Assembly: GCF_000208865.1 (NCBI RefSeq)
Contig: NC_018395.1
Location: 4,140,839 to 4,204,838, forward strand
DNA length: 64,000 nt
Direction: 5' to 3'
DNA from: Neospora caninum Liverpool
Lineage: Eukaryota; Apicomplexa; Conoidasida; Eucoccidiorida; Sarcocystidae
The position numbers and the translations under genes are program-made. The notes below the pieces were generated by a model. It was not told the DNA's origin. It worked only from the letters and a program-made list of their open reading frames with translations, and searched no databases. Below are positions 10,880 through 23,239 of this stretch, in pieces; the first letter of the stretch is position 1, and each line of letters opens with the position of its first letter.

Positions 10880-12234
10880 GGAGTGCGCGTTACCTCAGGC
10901 TCCGGTGCCCCAGCCTCCAGAACGCATGCGCCGACAGCTGCGCTCTGTGCGCTGCGTGGGAAGCTGGAATTCGAGGACTGGTATGGCGAAGAAAGCCTCT
11001 CCGACAGCGAAAGCGCTGGCGAGGACGCGTCGCTTGTTCCTGTCGTCTCGAGAAGGTGGACGCGAAGAACGCCTGCGTCGCCACTCTCCAAATCGCGGCC
11101 GCGAAGACGCGCCGGGAGTTCCACAAGCAGCTGAAGCAAAAAGATGAGACGGGGCAGAAAACAAAACAGTGGACGGAACCACAGCGTTTGTCCCACTTAC
11201 ACGCACACCCCGTCTCTCCCCTCTCCACGGATTCACACACGCAAAGGAACACAGAGAGAGATACACACACATACACGCAGATACTTACTCGCATATGCAT
11301 ATACCTCGTGTACATCTTTGCGTATATCCATACAGAACTACATCTATATCTATATATATCTGCGTATGGCAGCTGGGTGCATGCAAACGCTCGCAAGAAG
11401 CTGCGAAAGATCGCTTCGCGCGCGCTGAGCCTGGAGAGAGAGGAAACACTCACCCCTGGAAGCTCCGGGCCGTGCGGCGCTTCGGCTTTTCTGGAGAGAC
11501 TCGAGGGCGAGAAGAAAGAGACAGAGAGAGGCGTGCGCCACTCTTCGTCAAAAGCGACAAAATTCCAAGCCTGCTTCTCTCCAACCCCGTCTCCTCCCTC
11601 ATCCAAAACGTCGAATCGCAGGTCCGCCGAAGACGGAACGGCAGAGCGGGAAGAAGACGAAGAAGAAGACGAAGAAGACGACGAAGAAGAAGACGAAGAA
11701 GAAGGAGTATACGAAGGAGACTGGTAAGATCGGAAAGCCTGGAGAGTGCGAAGAGCGTGAGGCGGAGGCAGTTTCGTTTTAGATCGACTGCCAGTGAAAC
11801 GCCTCTCGAGGGTCGACCGGATTGGCGGCAGCGAGGCAGCAGCCGCCGCGTCCACGCTGGAAAACAGAGACGCGGCGACGGGCGAGGAGAAGAAAGGAAG
11901 GCCGGTGAGGAAGAGAAGCGTGGCGGGGCCTTGGAGAGGCAGAAGGCCGCTGAGAAGAGAGAGGCGCACGCGACACACCGGTCAAGGCGAGCACACAGCA
12001 GAGAGCGGCAGGAAAGCGGAAGTGAGACGGATCGAGCGCGCGGCCACGGAGGAAGGGAACCGGCGGAGGACGCGAGAAAAAGGCAACAGAAGAAATGGAC
12101 GAAAGAGACGCGTGGCGAAGACGCAGAAAAGCTCCGAGGTGCCGGGCGAGACTGCGGAAGACGCGTCAAGCGCAGAGATGCATCCCCAGAAGGATAAGCT
12201 CAAAACCATACCTTCTCAAGGGTTTGCGATATAG
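10880..12234 (+). other. Unresolved coding-like locus with clashing reading frames
   Basis: A good acceptor (TTTCTCTCCAG, ending 10879) precedes strongly coding-like sequence. In one frame it reads GKLEFEDWYGEESLSDSESA and stops at about 11137. In a second frame, one base later, from about 11053, it reads EKVDAKNACVATLQIAAAK...FHKQLKQKDE. The second frame stays open to 11727 and ends in an acidic run (EEDEEEDEEDDEEE) before a GTAAGA donor. A later block ends ...SSEVPGETAEDASSAEMHPQ at 12234. I could not join these with standard introns. Either two exons meet through unseen splicing, or there is an indel near 11050. Confidence 0.3.
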
Positions 12235-12612
12235 AACCATAACACAGTGACGTAAGCACACGATTCAACCATGCACTGTTTAACTCTACCACCGGATTGG
12301 CGCTTTGCCTTTATCCTAAACCAACAGTGTTAATGAGTACAGCTGCCAAGCAAACGCGACGACCGGTAGGACTGGCTGTGCACGCCTGCCATCCGCACCC
12401 TGTTGGGGGCGTGCGAGGCACACGCCCACCAAAGTGCGTCTCTCCACATTCGAGCGGACACCCGACCATGGGAGGGACGGGGAACAAAGAAACACACAAG
12501 ACTCCGTCCAGAGATCCACCCGCGTGTGCGCAGAGATCCAGAGGCAGCATGCCGCGCGTGCTGTCACTGGAAGGCCTTCCACAGAGAGAGAGAGCCCGAG
12601 ACAGGCCACAGC
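12235..12612. other. Spacer downstream of the carboxypeptidase gene
   Basis: Lies between the unresolved + strand locus and the 3' end of the carboxypeptidase gene. No exon is convincing. A late acceptor-like CTTGGCAG at about 12350 could extend the carboxypeptidase by a few residues if the GTAAGC at its apparent stop is used as a donor. Confidence 0.4.
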
Positions 12613-15600
12613 TTACGTGTTGACCACCTCGATGGTGTGAACAGAGACTCCGGCGTCATCCTGAACAAAAGAAATGCAAACCACAACCGAGCCGGACGGT
12701 CGCTGTCCAGAGACTCCCCTCTCGAACCCTTGGGGGGTCCGAGAACGTCGCTGCCTTTGCGCGCGCCGGCCGGGAAGTCTGGCGAGCCGTTGTCTCTCTC
12801 TCACACGCGAACGGGCCTTGTCGCGTTTTCCCGGTCGCTTCGTGTCTGCGTTTCTTGACCGCGTACCTGTTTCAGGATCGACGCCCATCCTTTCTGCCTC
12901 AGGACGTTTTCCACAAATGTCAGGCGGTCCCTGGGAACAACCGAGTCGAGGACGCTACTCGCCTCCGCTGTTCTCGCGTCTTTCGCTTCTTCGGCGCCTT
13001 CCTCTGCGTCGGCCTCGCCTTCCGTTCTGCTCGGGGCGCGCCTCCTGTCGTCAGTCCGCGCGTGGCCGCCGCCAACGCGCTTTGCCTTCCCAGTCCCGAT
13101 CGCCGGAAGCCGCGCCCCGTGCGGGGCGGAGAGTCCCTGCCCGAGCGCGAGACGCACACCCACTTCGCTGCCGGCCTTGATTGCGGCCGTGACAATTCGC
13201 GGAAAATTGAGGCGCAGAGACTCCCGCTGCTCACCCACAGTCTGCCAGAAACCGCCTTCTTCCCATCCGATTTCGGGCGACATCGAGAGGACGCTGTGTG
13301 CATGCAGCAGCCAGTCGTCCGCTTCTCCGAAAGTCGGATACCCCAAAACGGGAATGTTCGGCGCGCTGTTCAGGGTCGGAACGGCCAGTGCTCTGCATAA
13401 AAACCGAAAACACATCCACCGCTCAAAATCAGCGAAAGGCTGCGGCCACAGGGGGGGGGGAGGGGCGAAAAACATGCACACGGAGGGACTTCATATTCAA
13501 ATGTTCATACCCACATACACACATCTATACGCGATCTATCTACCTATATATAACTACATGTCTATATCTTACAAGGGGATAGGAAACAGAGTGAGGAGAG
13601 GGTGTGGAGAGGATGGTGCTTACACTTTGAGTTCTTCAAAGGCTTTCTGAGCCCAGAGAGGAAGAGGCATATTTTTGCAGCAGTTGAACGGGCGGGTCCA
13701 GACTTCGCCGTAAGTATGGAAGTTGAGGGCGACCTCGAATCGACCCAAGAGCCGGAGGAAAGGCGACAGCTGAGGAGGCGAGAAGTCGCGAACGCCGTGG
13801 AGAGGAGGAGACAGCAGAGGCGCCTGGGCGTTTGCAGGCGCGCGAACGGCGTCGCTGTGCTCGTGCTTGTCGACCATGCGACTCCCCGCGGCAGGCGACG
13901 CGGAAGACTGAGGCAAGGCACGATCCGCGTGTCGATACTGCTCGACGAGAAACTTCACTGCGGCCGTCTCCGGTTCGCTGAAGGGGAACGGCCCGCCAAA
14001 GTCGTCGCTCCCTTCTCTGGCAAGGCGAGACACACACCCGGGAAGGAGGAACGGATTTCCACGAGGCGAAGAGGCGGAGCAGATCAGACTCACCGACAGA
14101 GGGAGAGAGGAAAGAGAGGGAGAAAAAACCAGGGCGAGAAGAGAGTGCGATCAGCGACTGCTGCGCTTGACCAGAGACGTGCGAGGCAGCGAGAGATGAC
14201 GTGTGTACGAACGCGTGTGGCGAAGGTAGACCGGGCTAGGGGTCTCTCGCGTTCCGCCGGGAGTTTGTTTCCTGTGGCTGTCTGTGAAGCACTTACGGTT
14301 GATCCGCGAGGAAGTTGAACGCGTAATTTCTGTTCAGATCAACGCCTTCGTCCTCGAGTTGCGCGTTTGGCGGGCGGCTCTCCGAGCTGAACCGGCGTCG
14401 ATTTTTTCGGAGCGCCATGTTCCCTGTCGTCTCGATTGCCACGTACGCGTCAGGATTCAGCAACGGAATCACCCAAAACTCCCGCATGTGCACCAAGTAG
14501 ACCGCCTCAGGCTCTCCTGCTTGGTAGTCGCGCAGAAGCCGGGCTGGACACGCGCAGGGAGACACCCGAGACGAACGCGTCCCGTTCAGTGCCTCGGCGC
14601 GCCCCTGAAATGAGCGCTACGCGAGGATCCACCGAGGCCGCGGCCACGAGCACACCCCTCGATCGCATAACGACGGCTTCACGTTTTTGCGACGAAATGC
14701 CGAAGGGACACCCACGGGAAAAGGCGCAAAGAGGACAGAAGTCGGTGACGTTTCTTCTTTTCCGTGCACGACGAGCGAGGCCTGCGCCCCTATCCGGCCT
14801 CGGGTTCCTTTTCGCCCACCAGCAGGCGGAAGCCTTCCCTCAGTCCCACCTCGTTATGGTTCAGGTCAAAAACTACGAGAGGATCGGCGACAGTAGGATA
14901 TACACGTGCGGCCAGCACTTCCCTCGGCAGCGAGGTCCATCTTAAACGCCTTTTCGCTGTCTTCTCTCACCTATGAAGTAGATGCACATCGTCATGCTCA
15001 TCGGTTCGCGTGCGTGGTGTAGACCGGTGATGAGGATCTCCGGAAACTCGTCCTTTTTCCCGTGGAGGTTATCTGGCTGTGTCCCGCCTTCACTGGTTCC
15101 CTGTTCGCGCAGCGGCTCCGACTTTGTGCCTCGAAGAGACGAGGTTCCAGCGGGAGCGGAGGCAGGCGTCGCCGGGGAGACAGGCGCAGCCGCTGCCCGC
15201 GGTTTGGACGTCCCCCCGACGCGATACGCCACGATCGGGCGCCCCTCTGTCGAGTGTCCTGAAGGCAGCGAAGGCGAGCGGCACGAACTTGGACCACACG
15301 CCGAGGCGTTCGCAGGGGTGGAGAGACGCAGACGCCAGGACATCCACTCCAGAAGAGAAACCGAGAGAGTCGACACGTAGTTACTCTGCCTTCAAGCGCC
15401 CCAAGGTGTCTTGGGCGCGCTGCGACGCGCGTCTGTCTACGTGTGGGTGTGGGTGCGTCTCTACATGCACTTGGATGTATTTTTATGTATTTTTTTTCAG
15501 ACGAGTGTTTGGCTGCTGCGACAGGGAGCAGAAGGAAGACTCCAATTTCGCTGAAGCCAGAGTCTTGGAACGAGCGACGGCGGATCCGGGCAAACGGACC

Positions 15601-16724
15601 GAGACGGGCGGAGGGGGGGGAGACAGGCCGGAGGCGCTGCCAGAGCTGTCAGGGAGAGAGAGATGCCAGCGAGCGCGTCGGAACTGTTGCCGAGGCAGCT
15701 TACCGATGCGGTGTTCGGAGATAAGAGACGGCCCGTAAGTCTTGAGCAGCTGCGCCATCATCAGAAAAGCTTCGTCGTAAGTTGGGTAGCCGTAGGGCAT
15801 CGACCCATGGTCGAGGATGAAGAAAGGATCTCTCTCCATTCCCTCAAGCAAGTCTTCTGGACGGAAATGAAATCTGCTCAGTTGCCCAGTCGCACGCGCT
15901 GAGTCTTCAGCGTCTCGTGACAACAGAGCACGGGAAGAAGAAGCTGCCGCACCGCGGGGCGAAACATCGCTCCTGAGAGAAGAAAAACCAAAAGAAACGG
16001 GCTCTTGCGCGCCTCTCGAGGAAAAAAAAGGGACGGAAGAGACAGGAGAGGACGGAGAGGAGGGAGACAAGGGAGAGGAGGAAGGAGGGGGAGAAGGAGA
16101 GGGAGAAGGAGGGGGAGAAGGAGAGGGAGAAGGAGAGGAAGAAGGAGAGGAAGAAGGACGGGGAGAAGGAGAGGAAGAAGGAGAGGAAGAAGGAGAGGAA
16201 GAAGGAGAGGAAGGAGAGTGAGAGGAAGGAGAGTGAGAGGAAGCAGAATGAGAGGAAGGAGAGTGAGAGGAAGGAGAGTGAGAGGTGGACGTACGGGACG
16301 GACGAGACGCGCGAGGAAGAGGGCTGGGACGTGAAGTCGGTGTCGGAGGGGAAGATTGAGGAGAAACCGCAGAAGCAGAAGACGCAGGATGTGCGGAAGA
16401 CAAAGCCGGATTAGAAGGCGAGAGGGAACAGTCGTTCGGGGAGACATCATCCGGCGACGACGGGACGGGTGACAGAGAGGCAGAGGCGGAAGGGAGAGGC
16501 GAAGGGATACCGAGAGACAAAGCCTCGAGAGTGAGTACAGAATGGGTGCGAAAAGACTCAGAGACGAGTTGGTTCCCGCCGGGTGTGTTGACGGGAGAAG
16601 GCCTGTCTTCTGAACTTGCGGCTGCTTTCCCGAAATTCAAAAGAAGCAGGATTGCGTGGAGCCGGGCCAGAAGAGAGGCCGGTTTCGGGGAAAGCCGGCG
16701 AGCAGAGGACCCGGAGCGCTGCAT
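12613..16724 (-). CDS. Secreted M14 zinc carboxypeptidase
   Basis: Exons 15704-16724, 14971-15258, 14297-14543, 13624-14016, 12867-13392 and 12613-12660 chain in phase to about 840 aa. M14 landmarks appear in order: IGHSTEGRPI, the zinc motif GLHHAREP (HxxE, about residues 422-425), WVIPLLNPDAY, ALRKNRR, GVDLNRNYAFNF, GPFPFSEPETAA, the third zinc ligand LNFHTYGEVW, and the catalytic-Glu region MSPEIG. The family cleaves C-terminal residues from peptides. The N-terminus has a hydrophobic signal sequence (LLARLHAILLLLNF), followed by about 200 residues of Ser/Pro-rich low complexity, so a secreted or secretory-organelle enzyme is likely. The substrate pocket has NPDAY rather than the common NPDGY. 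The start at 16724 was chosen because it places the signal sequence near the N-terminus; an in-frame ATG exists further upstream. A GTAAGC overlapping the stop leaves the C-terminus slightly open. Confidence 0.88.
15990..16300 (-). repeat. Ser/Pro repeat-encoding low-complexity DNA
   Basis: GGAGAGGAAGAA/GGGGAGAAGGAG-type repeats on the + strand encode SPSS, SHSPSS and PSPSP repeats on the minus strand. They form the linker between signal sequence and catalytic domain of the carboxypeptidase. A length polymorphism between strains is expected. Confidence 0.8.
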
Positions 16725-19466
16725 CTCGGAAGGCCGGAGACGAAGAGCAAGAGGAGAGACTTTGATGGGCAGCCGAAGGAGGGAGGACGAAAGGGGAGCG
16801 CGGCATCGTGGAGGAGAGTCCGCTTGGGAGCGACGGCCGAGGAAGGAAATGCTCCAAAAGACGCGGCAACGTGTGTGTGTTCGGAAACCAGAGAAGAAGG
16901 GGGTCCACCCGGTCCACGTCACGTCGCTCGACTTGTCGGGTTTTGCTCAAACAAACCAAAGAACTTCTTTGTGTCAAGCAACAGCCAGCGACGCCGACCA
17001 TGCGCTCGCCGACTGTAAAGACAGGACACACCACAACTAGGAGCTACGCAGGAAGGCGCGTCCCTCCATTCTTGTCACCAAGGTCTTGCACATTTCCCCT
17101 GCATCCGCCCAGAGAGAACAGTGCCACTGGAGTGGAAGGGATCCAGAAAGAAGTCTTGGCCTCGGCAAAAATATCTAGTCTCTCCTGCGCTACCCCGCCC
17201 TCTCTTTTGCACGGCCCCGGTTCGTGTGCATGCGAAGCGGCGAAAATACAGCGCATTATGGGAGCGTCAGAAATGCGTCTGCGGCAGTCGACGGCACAAA
17301 GGGAATCCCGCCAGATACGCGATTTCCAATCCGCGTCTCCTAGCGACTGAAACGAGAACACGTGAAGTGTGCAGTCGGCGATGCTAGCTGCACACCTTGT
17401 GAAGCGGGAAGGCGCGCGCTTGTCATCCCGAGTTCTCGTTGGGGAGTTTGAGCCTTCCCTTCTATTCGTGGAAACAGAAAAGCGTCGCTTGCGAAACTCA
17501 AAATGAACTCGGGAAGCTCTGGAGTCATCGGGTGAAAAGCCGGAGTTCCCCAACTGCCTGCAGACAGCCCGCCAAGACGGTTGGCGCTCCGCAGTCGGAG
17601 TAACATCTCCGTGTCTTGAGATCAAACGTTGTCCTGGAACATAAAGCCTAGGGTTTTTCCGTTGATTAAAAACTGTTTTATCAGCAACGATCACTAGAGT
17701 TCAAAGCAACGGTAGTTGATGCCTCGTAAATCGGTTCCACTGTCTTGCGGGAGTCTGCGGTTACCGGTCCCTGACATTTTCAAGACGGCTAAAAACTGGA
17801 AGAGAATATGCACACATCCAAAAGCGCTCGGTTTTTGTTTCTTCAAATTCCTTTTCCTGATCTTCCCTGGTATCCACGCTTCAACCTCGCAACAAGCGCA
17901 AAACAACCGGTGACATTCACCTCCCTGAGTCAGGCAATGAACCGAGAATCGCGCGTGTCACACGCAAATTCCTGTGGCGGGTCAGCTGTCGCGGTTTCCC
18001 TGCAAGTCTATACACCTTTCACCTCATACTTCCTGCGGAATCCCGAGGTGGAAACTCGGGCACGAACATGGCCCGTCAAGAACAGTAAACCGATGCAGAT
18101 GGCGCCGCGCGCCCGTAGCTCCTGCGGAACCCACAAAGTTCTGCCTGTGCAGCTCCGCTGGAGCGGCAGCATTCTTATGTAAAAGGTGTGGACGGATCTC
18201 GAATAAGGCAGATGCGTCGCGTCATTTTTGAGGCGCAACCTTGAGAGTTCTTGGATGCAGAAAGGCAGACTTGACTTCGGACAGACTCCATCTGACCCCC
18301 GGTCAAGACGACCGGCTTGGAGTTGCCGTTCCACTGTATGCAGTAGATTCGGTCAGTGTGCGGCGGGTAGACTGCGCAGTCGCCACAGGCTACCAAACCG
18401 GTTATTCCATTTTAAATGCATGTGGCTAAAAAGTGAGAGGAAAGGCCCTGAAAATGATTCAAATCCAGAACGAAGCTGGAAAGCAGTTTTGCGTGGGCTG
18501 ACGCTGCCGCTTTCGAAAGAGGGACACACTCGTGGTCCGGGAGACTGCCAAAGTGACGAGCACTCTGGACGAAGGCTGTCACATGGTGGAGGACACTAGA
18601 AGGCACCGGAAATGTTTCCTGCCCAGCAGCCACAGAAAACACGAAAAACACGGATCCTCAGTCCCAAAGACGTCACCCCTTCCACGCCGGAGAGGGAAAT
18701 TGCGGACGAGCTTCTGCACGAGTGACTGTTGCCCCGCTGGCGAAAGTGGGAACACTGACGCAAGCGGCGGAGAGAGGAGGCATCACCGGAGGAGTTGCTC
18801 GACTCCTCAGATGCCGAGACGGCCTGACTCGGTCACGAGCAGCCACCAGTGGAATCCCTTTTTTACAGAAAAACGTCGACGACCCCCCGACACCTGACGC
18901 TCCAAACTCTAACAAGCAGCGGAGGCAACGGCATACCCAGTAAGGAAGGCGGCATTCTGTTACACCTACGCCTGCGACTACAGAACAGTCACTCCTGCGG
19001 ACTGCGAGGTTGTTCTTTTCCGCCGCCGACCAGCTTTGCTACCGGTGAGGCCCGCGACTACTCTCGTTCCTCAGCCGGAAGGGCCGGGGACTCATCCATG
19101 GAGACGACTTTCGTTCTTTTCACGGGAAGGAACTTGCCAAGATCGCCTCAGAGCCACCAAACATACACACGCAAGGTTGAAGAAGCCTTGCTTTAAGTCC
19201 TGCTTGATATCAGGGAAGATCTCGTGAAGGCAGACCCATGGCACAGAAAAGATGAATGGGTATACACGATTCCCTGTCAGCCACTGTACAGCTGTGCTGT
19301 GCGTAGTTTAATAGGATTTGCGATGAAGGCAAATCACAGTGCAAAAAGAAAATGGAGCTGTATCTGAACAGAGTCGCTGCTTCAGGACGTCCTCAGCACA
19401 CGTGCACGCACTGCGATGAAAAACAGCAGTTCTGTCATCGTCTTCGAGAGGGTTTGCCCATCTGAG
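16725..19466. other. 2.7-kb region between two minus-strand genes; possible small exons
   Basis: Contains the upstream region of the carboxypeptidase and the downstream region of the methyltransferase. A few coding-like fragments exist. One is a + strand piece at 18989-19044 reading SLLRTARLFFSAADQLCYR, between AACAG and GTGAGG. Another is a minus strand piece at about 18300-18390 reading PPHTDRIYCIQWNGNSKPV. They do not join in phase with neighbours, so no gene is called. Confidence 0.4.
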
Positions 19467-22400
19467 TCATGTGCGCATGGGCCCTTTACCCGTCTTGCCA
19501 GGGAAGCCTCCTGCGTTTCCCGCCTTGCCCAACTTTGTAGATGGAAGTGGCCAGCCGTGGGCTTGTTCACTGGCAGTGCGCTCCAAGGTGATGACGCATT
19601 CAATGTGTCGTGAGTGAGGAAACATGTCGAAAGGCTGAACGTTTTTGACGGCGTAGAGGGACAGAAAAGCTTTCAGGTCTCTCGCCTGAACATGCAGTGA
19701 ATTGTGGGGGGAACACACTGGCAAACAACAGAATAAAGACTGCAAGCCGAGAACGGGAAGGCGCGCAGAGTGTGCGACCTGAAGGTCAGGGATTCCCTGC
19801 TGCACACGCCAAACGGCCGTTGCCTACCTGCGTCGCGGGGTGGCAAGATATGTAGACGATTCGTTCGGGTTTTAGCCTGTAGGGGTACACGAAATGACAG
19901 TCTCGAGGCAAGCGTGGGGCGACTCGGACCCGGACACAGATCTCTGATGCATTCCTCGAAACTCGCCGCCGAAGCTCGCGGCCTGATCGTCTGCGGTTTA
20001 CTCACTTGAGCAAGCTCTGGAGGAACTCCGCGTCACAACCTTTTCTTGGAGGGTCAAGAACAACAAATAAACGGCTACTTGCTGACGAGTGCCTTGCGCC
20101 AAAGGACTCTGAGAAAACAGACAATACGTGCACACATCCAAGGCTAGCAGCAAGGCGCTGGAAGACTTTTCATCATTCTCTACCCTTTCGTCACGTGCTC
20201 ACATGCGTCTCGCCCTCCCTGTCCACCAAAGCGTGTGCCTGGAAAATGATCAAAGAATCAGAAGGGACCCCCGGGAGCAGGGTGCGGGAGTCGTCGACAG
20301 CAGCCGAGGCATGAGGAGCACGCAGTGACTTACCGAAAAAAGTCTTCGCGTCGCTGACCTCGAAACGCGCCCTCCACTTGGAGTTGAACTGCGCATTATG
20401 TTTTGCCAGTTCTATGCTTGATGGGCTCACGTCGAAACCCACAACTTCCTGGAAAAACGCAGTTCGAACCTCACGAGCGGGAACAGGCGTTCTTCCTCCA
20501 CGAATCTTCTCCCCTGTGACCGCGCCAGAGAGCAGGCTGGGTATCTTACGATCGTACTTTTGGCATCGCTGGAACCGACTCGGGTTCGAGGTGACAGACC
20601 CACGTTCGGCCGAGGCCATATTTTTATGCGAGCTCACGAGCACATATTTATGTCCATAGCCATACATACCTATGCATATAGATAGATATGCAGATATTTG
20701 GAGAGAGACGGGACCGACGGCTCCGAGGTCCGTCTTCAGCACACAGCCCTTACGTCGAATTCGTCGTGGCACGCCAAGGCGAAAAGTCCGACGCCGCAGT
20801 AACAGTCCAGGAGGCGACGACGGAGACGAGGACGTGTCGAGACATCCAAATCGCGGAGTTGTTCCCTGACGTGGGCAACCTGGAGGGGCGAAGGGGAACA
20901 CGCATCAAAGATGTACCGCAGTGTTGCCTGGGGAAACAGGCAAGGGAAAGAGCCCATGCACTTAATGAAAAAGACGAGACTCGCAATTATCCACGTGCAC
21001 CCCAACCGCACCCGCCCAGTTGAACCGCAGTCGCCAGACTCCTCCCAGGGTATAGACCCCACAGCACGCGTTGGTTTCGCAGTTGCACAGAATCAAAGAC
21101 ACGGTCGTGTGGAAGCAAATCTCCTGCTCTGCCTGGAGGCGGAGCCAGAATGGACGGCCTCATTCATAGCACCCCAGAGAGCCGTCGCGGGGACTGGAAG
21201 GTGAACCGAAACGAACTTCAGATCCACATTTCATCGCCACTACGTTGGGTGTAGCCCGGTCCCGGCTATTTTTGAATCTCACCAGTAGAGGCAGAACACG
21301 ACGGTTGACTTGGAAGAAGTCTCCTGCCCTATACCAGCAGTGCAGGTCATCGATCCCGGTGGCTACGCACAGAGTCCCGGAATCACTTGTGACGGAATTC
21401 AAACCTGCATGACAAAACAAGGACCCGAGTCGCTTCACGAGCAGCAAAACCGTTGTCTTGGTAAACAAGGCTCGAAGCAAAAGACTGGAATGCACAGCAG
21501 CAAGGACAAGACGACAGAGACTTGTATTTGAAGAAAACATTCATGCCATGATCATTCAGGCCGCTCACCAGTATCACGCAACAAAAGAGTCGCGCCTTTC
21601 CTCCGCGATTTTGTTGTCCCGGGAGTCACAGTTTGAGCTTGTTCAGCCACCTGCTTGCGGACCTCCACAAGCTTTTCGTTGATCGACCGCAAGGCCAGTT
21701 TACACGACTCGATTTCGAGAACCTGATCGCAAACCTCAAAACATGGGCGGCGTCAGCATTGAAGAAGACCCTGCTTCCTCTTCTCACCAATCTCACATAC
21801 GGAGACACCAAATTTCTGAACACGTCTGCAGGTCTGGGCGGAAGCTATCTTATTCCCAGTAGGGCTAGACCTAGAAGCAAAAGGGAGTTGGCAACACGAA
21901 AATGCACTTGTTCGGCGGTTGACAGGCGTGGAAAGCTACGTCTACTGGGGGATTTGAAAGCTGCGCAGAGTGCGGTGAACGAATATTTTGCTTCGACTAG
22001 ACGTACTCGTCTCGGAGACCGCACGTCGTTGTAGCCCACCGACGGAATGCTGCCCTCGCGGTGAAACGTGTAATGCGGGGTAATCTTCGATCGGTAGTGG
22101 TATCCTCCGCCCTCGTTGTTAGACAGAACCGCATTTACGGGTACACTTTCAGGCAAACCGGCTAGGCGGCTGAGGACACCGCGAACATGCCCCCGTTTTA
22201 CCTCATGCTGAAGACACAGACACATCAATAGGGCAGAGGAATCCGCGCACGTGGAAGCAGATTGCAACTGCTTTGGAGAGAGCTCACCAATCCACCTGAG
22301 CCCGCGGAGGAACCCTGGGGCCAGCGGCAATCGTACCTGCATTGAAAGAGGCATATGCTGATACTGGCATCCACTACACACTCCAAAGTAGGGACACGGA

Positions 22401-23239
22401 GATGTCAGCCGGTGGGAAGAAGGCGCGTTCACGTAAGCGACGATGAAGCCAATGCTGTGGTGCGCAAGCGTCTTGTGGACGCGCACCCAGACGTATTCGC
22501 CAGGGATTGAGAAGGGAACAAAAACCGGCCACCGATGCTCTCCGCACAAGTGGAGAAGACCCTTTCGGATATCGACAGGATCAGCCCCAGTCGATGTGGG
22601 GGGCTCTTCCAGGGGTTCAGCACTAGCAAAGGTCGCTGCCAAGTTCGCTGACTTCGGACCACTCCTCGGAGGGCTTGTTGACGGCGAGTCAAAATCTTCT
22701 TTATTGAGAGGCTGCCTGCAACTCGAGTTTTTGCACCTGTTACCGACGTGGCGAATTGAGCCAAAACCTTCTCCTGTGTCAACAATAAACTGGATCTGAA
22801 CGAGCACGACCTCTCCCTCGGACGGTCGGTACTGGTCCGGTTTCAAATTCTCGGTGGCGTTGCCTTCGCGTGCAGGAGGTACAGTGGAGGTCTGGCAGTC
22901 GGGTGACGCACAAAGAACCCTGCGTGATGGGCAAGTTGAACTGCCTCGTTCTGGTTCAGTAAGCCTGGAAAGTGGCTTAAAACGCCAGCGGCGTTCCTTG
23001 CGAGCCTTGCCATCGGGAACGACTGACCATGTTGGAGTTGCGTTGCAAAGGCGTGAGCGCTGTGGTGATCGCAGTGACAGGTGCCCGGAAGCTGGAACCT
23101 GCCCCCGACCCCACACACGAAAGGCCGCACACGACAACGGTACACTCAGCACCAGATAATAAACTGTAATGATCACAAGACGCCAGGTCCCATCACAATG
23201 ACAGATGCGTCCATGCTTCGGACACAGCCCGGGTCTCAT
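19467..23239 (-). CDS. RumA/RlmD-type m5U RNA methyltransferase, predicted apicoplast-targeted
   Basis: Nine exons chain in phase to 670 aa: 22337-23239, 22007-22207, 21569-21722, 21283-21404, 20754-20927, 20334-20448, 20006-20081, 19828-19876 and 19467-19685. A TRAM-like segment (WPVFVPFSIPGEYVWVRVH) is followed by CPYFGVCSGC, the C-x5-C-x2-C cysteines of the 4Fe-4S cluster, with a fourth Cys in IESCKLAL. Then come YRAGDFFQVN, SAM motif LLDCYCGVGLFAL, VVGFDVSPSSIELA, VVLDPPRKGCDAEF, the catalytic-Cys loop IVYISCHPAT, and DMFPHSRHIECV. The family methylates uridine C5 in rRNA or tRNA using SAM. The N-terminus has a hydrophobic segment (LVIITVYYLVLSVPLSCAAF), then Ser/Arg/Lys-rich sequence. 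This is a bipartite leader consistent with apicoplast import; that is inference. Whether the target is 23S-like rRNA or tRNA cannot be told. Confidence 0.92.

Noticed and set aside
10890..11978. 362-codon minus-strand ORF
   Set aside because: Low-complexity Ser/Leu-rich antisense of acidic + strand coding; no splice or domain support.
15090..15378. Apparent frameshift in carboxypeptidase exon 2 (LHPCERLGVWSKFV versus STEGRPIV frames)
   Set aside because: Using the acceptor CTTCAG ending at 15259 joins EHRI/G/HSTEGRPI in phase, matching the M14 motif. The other frame lies in the intron.
16005..16334. Arg/Gly-rich + strand ORF
   Set aside because: Antisense of the Ser/Pro repeat in the carboxypeptidase linker.
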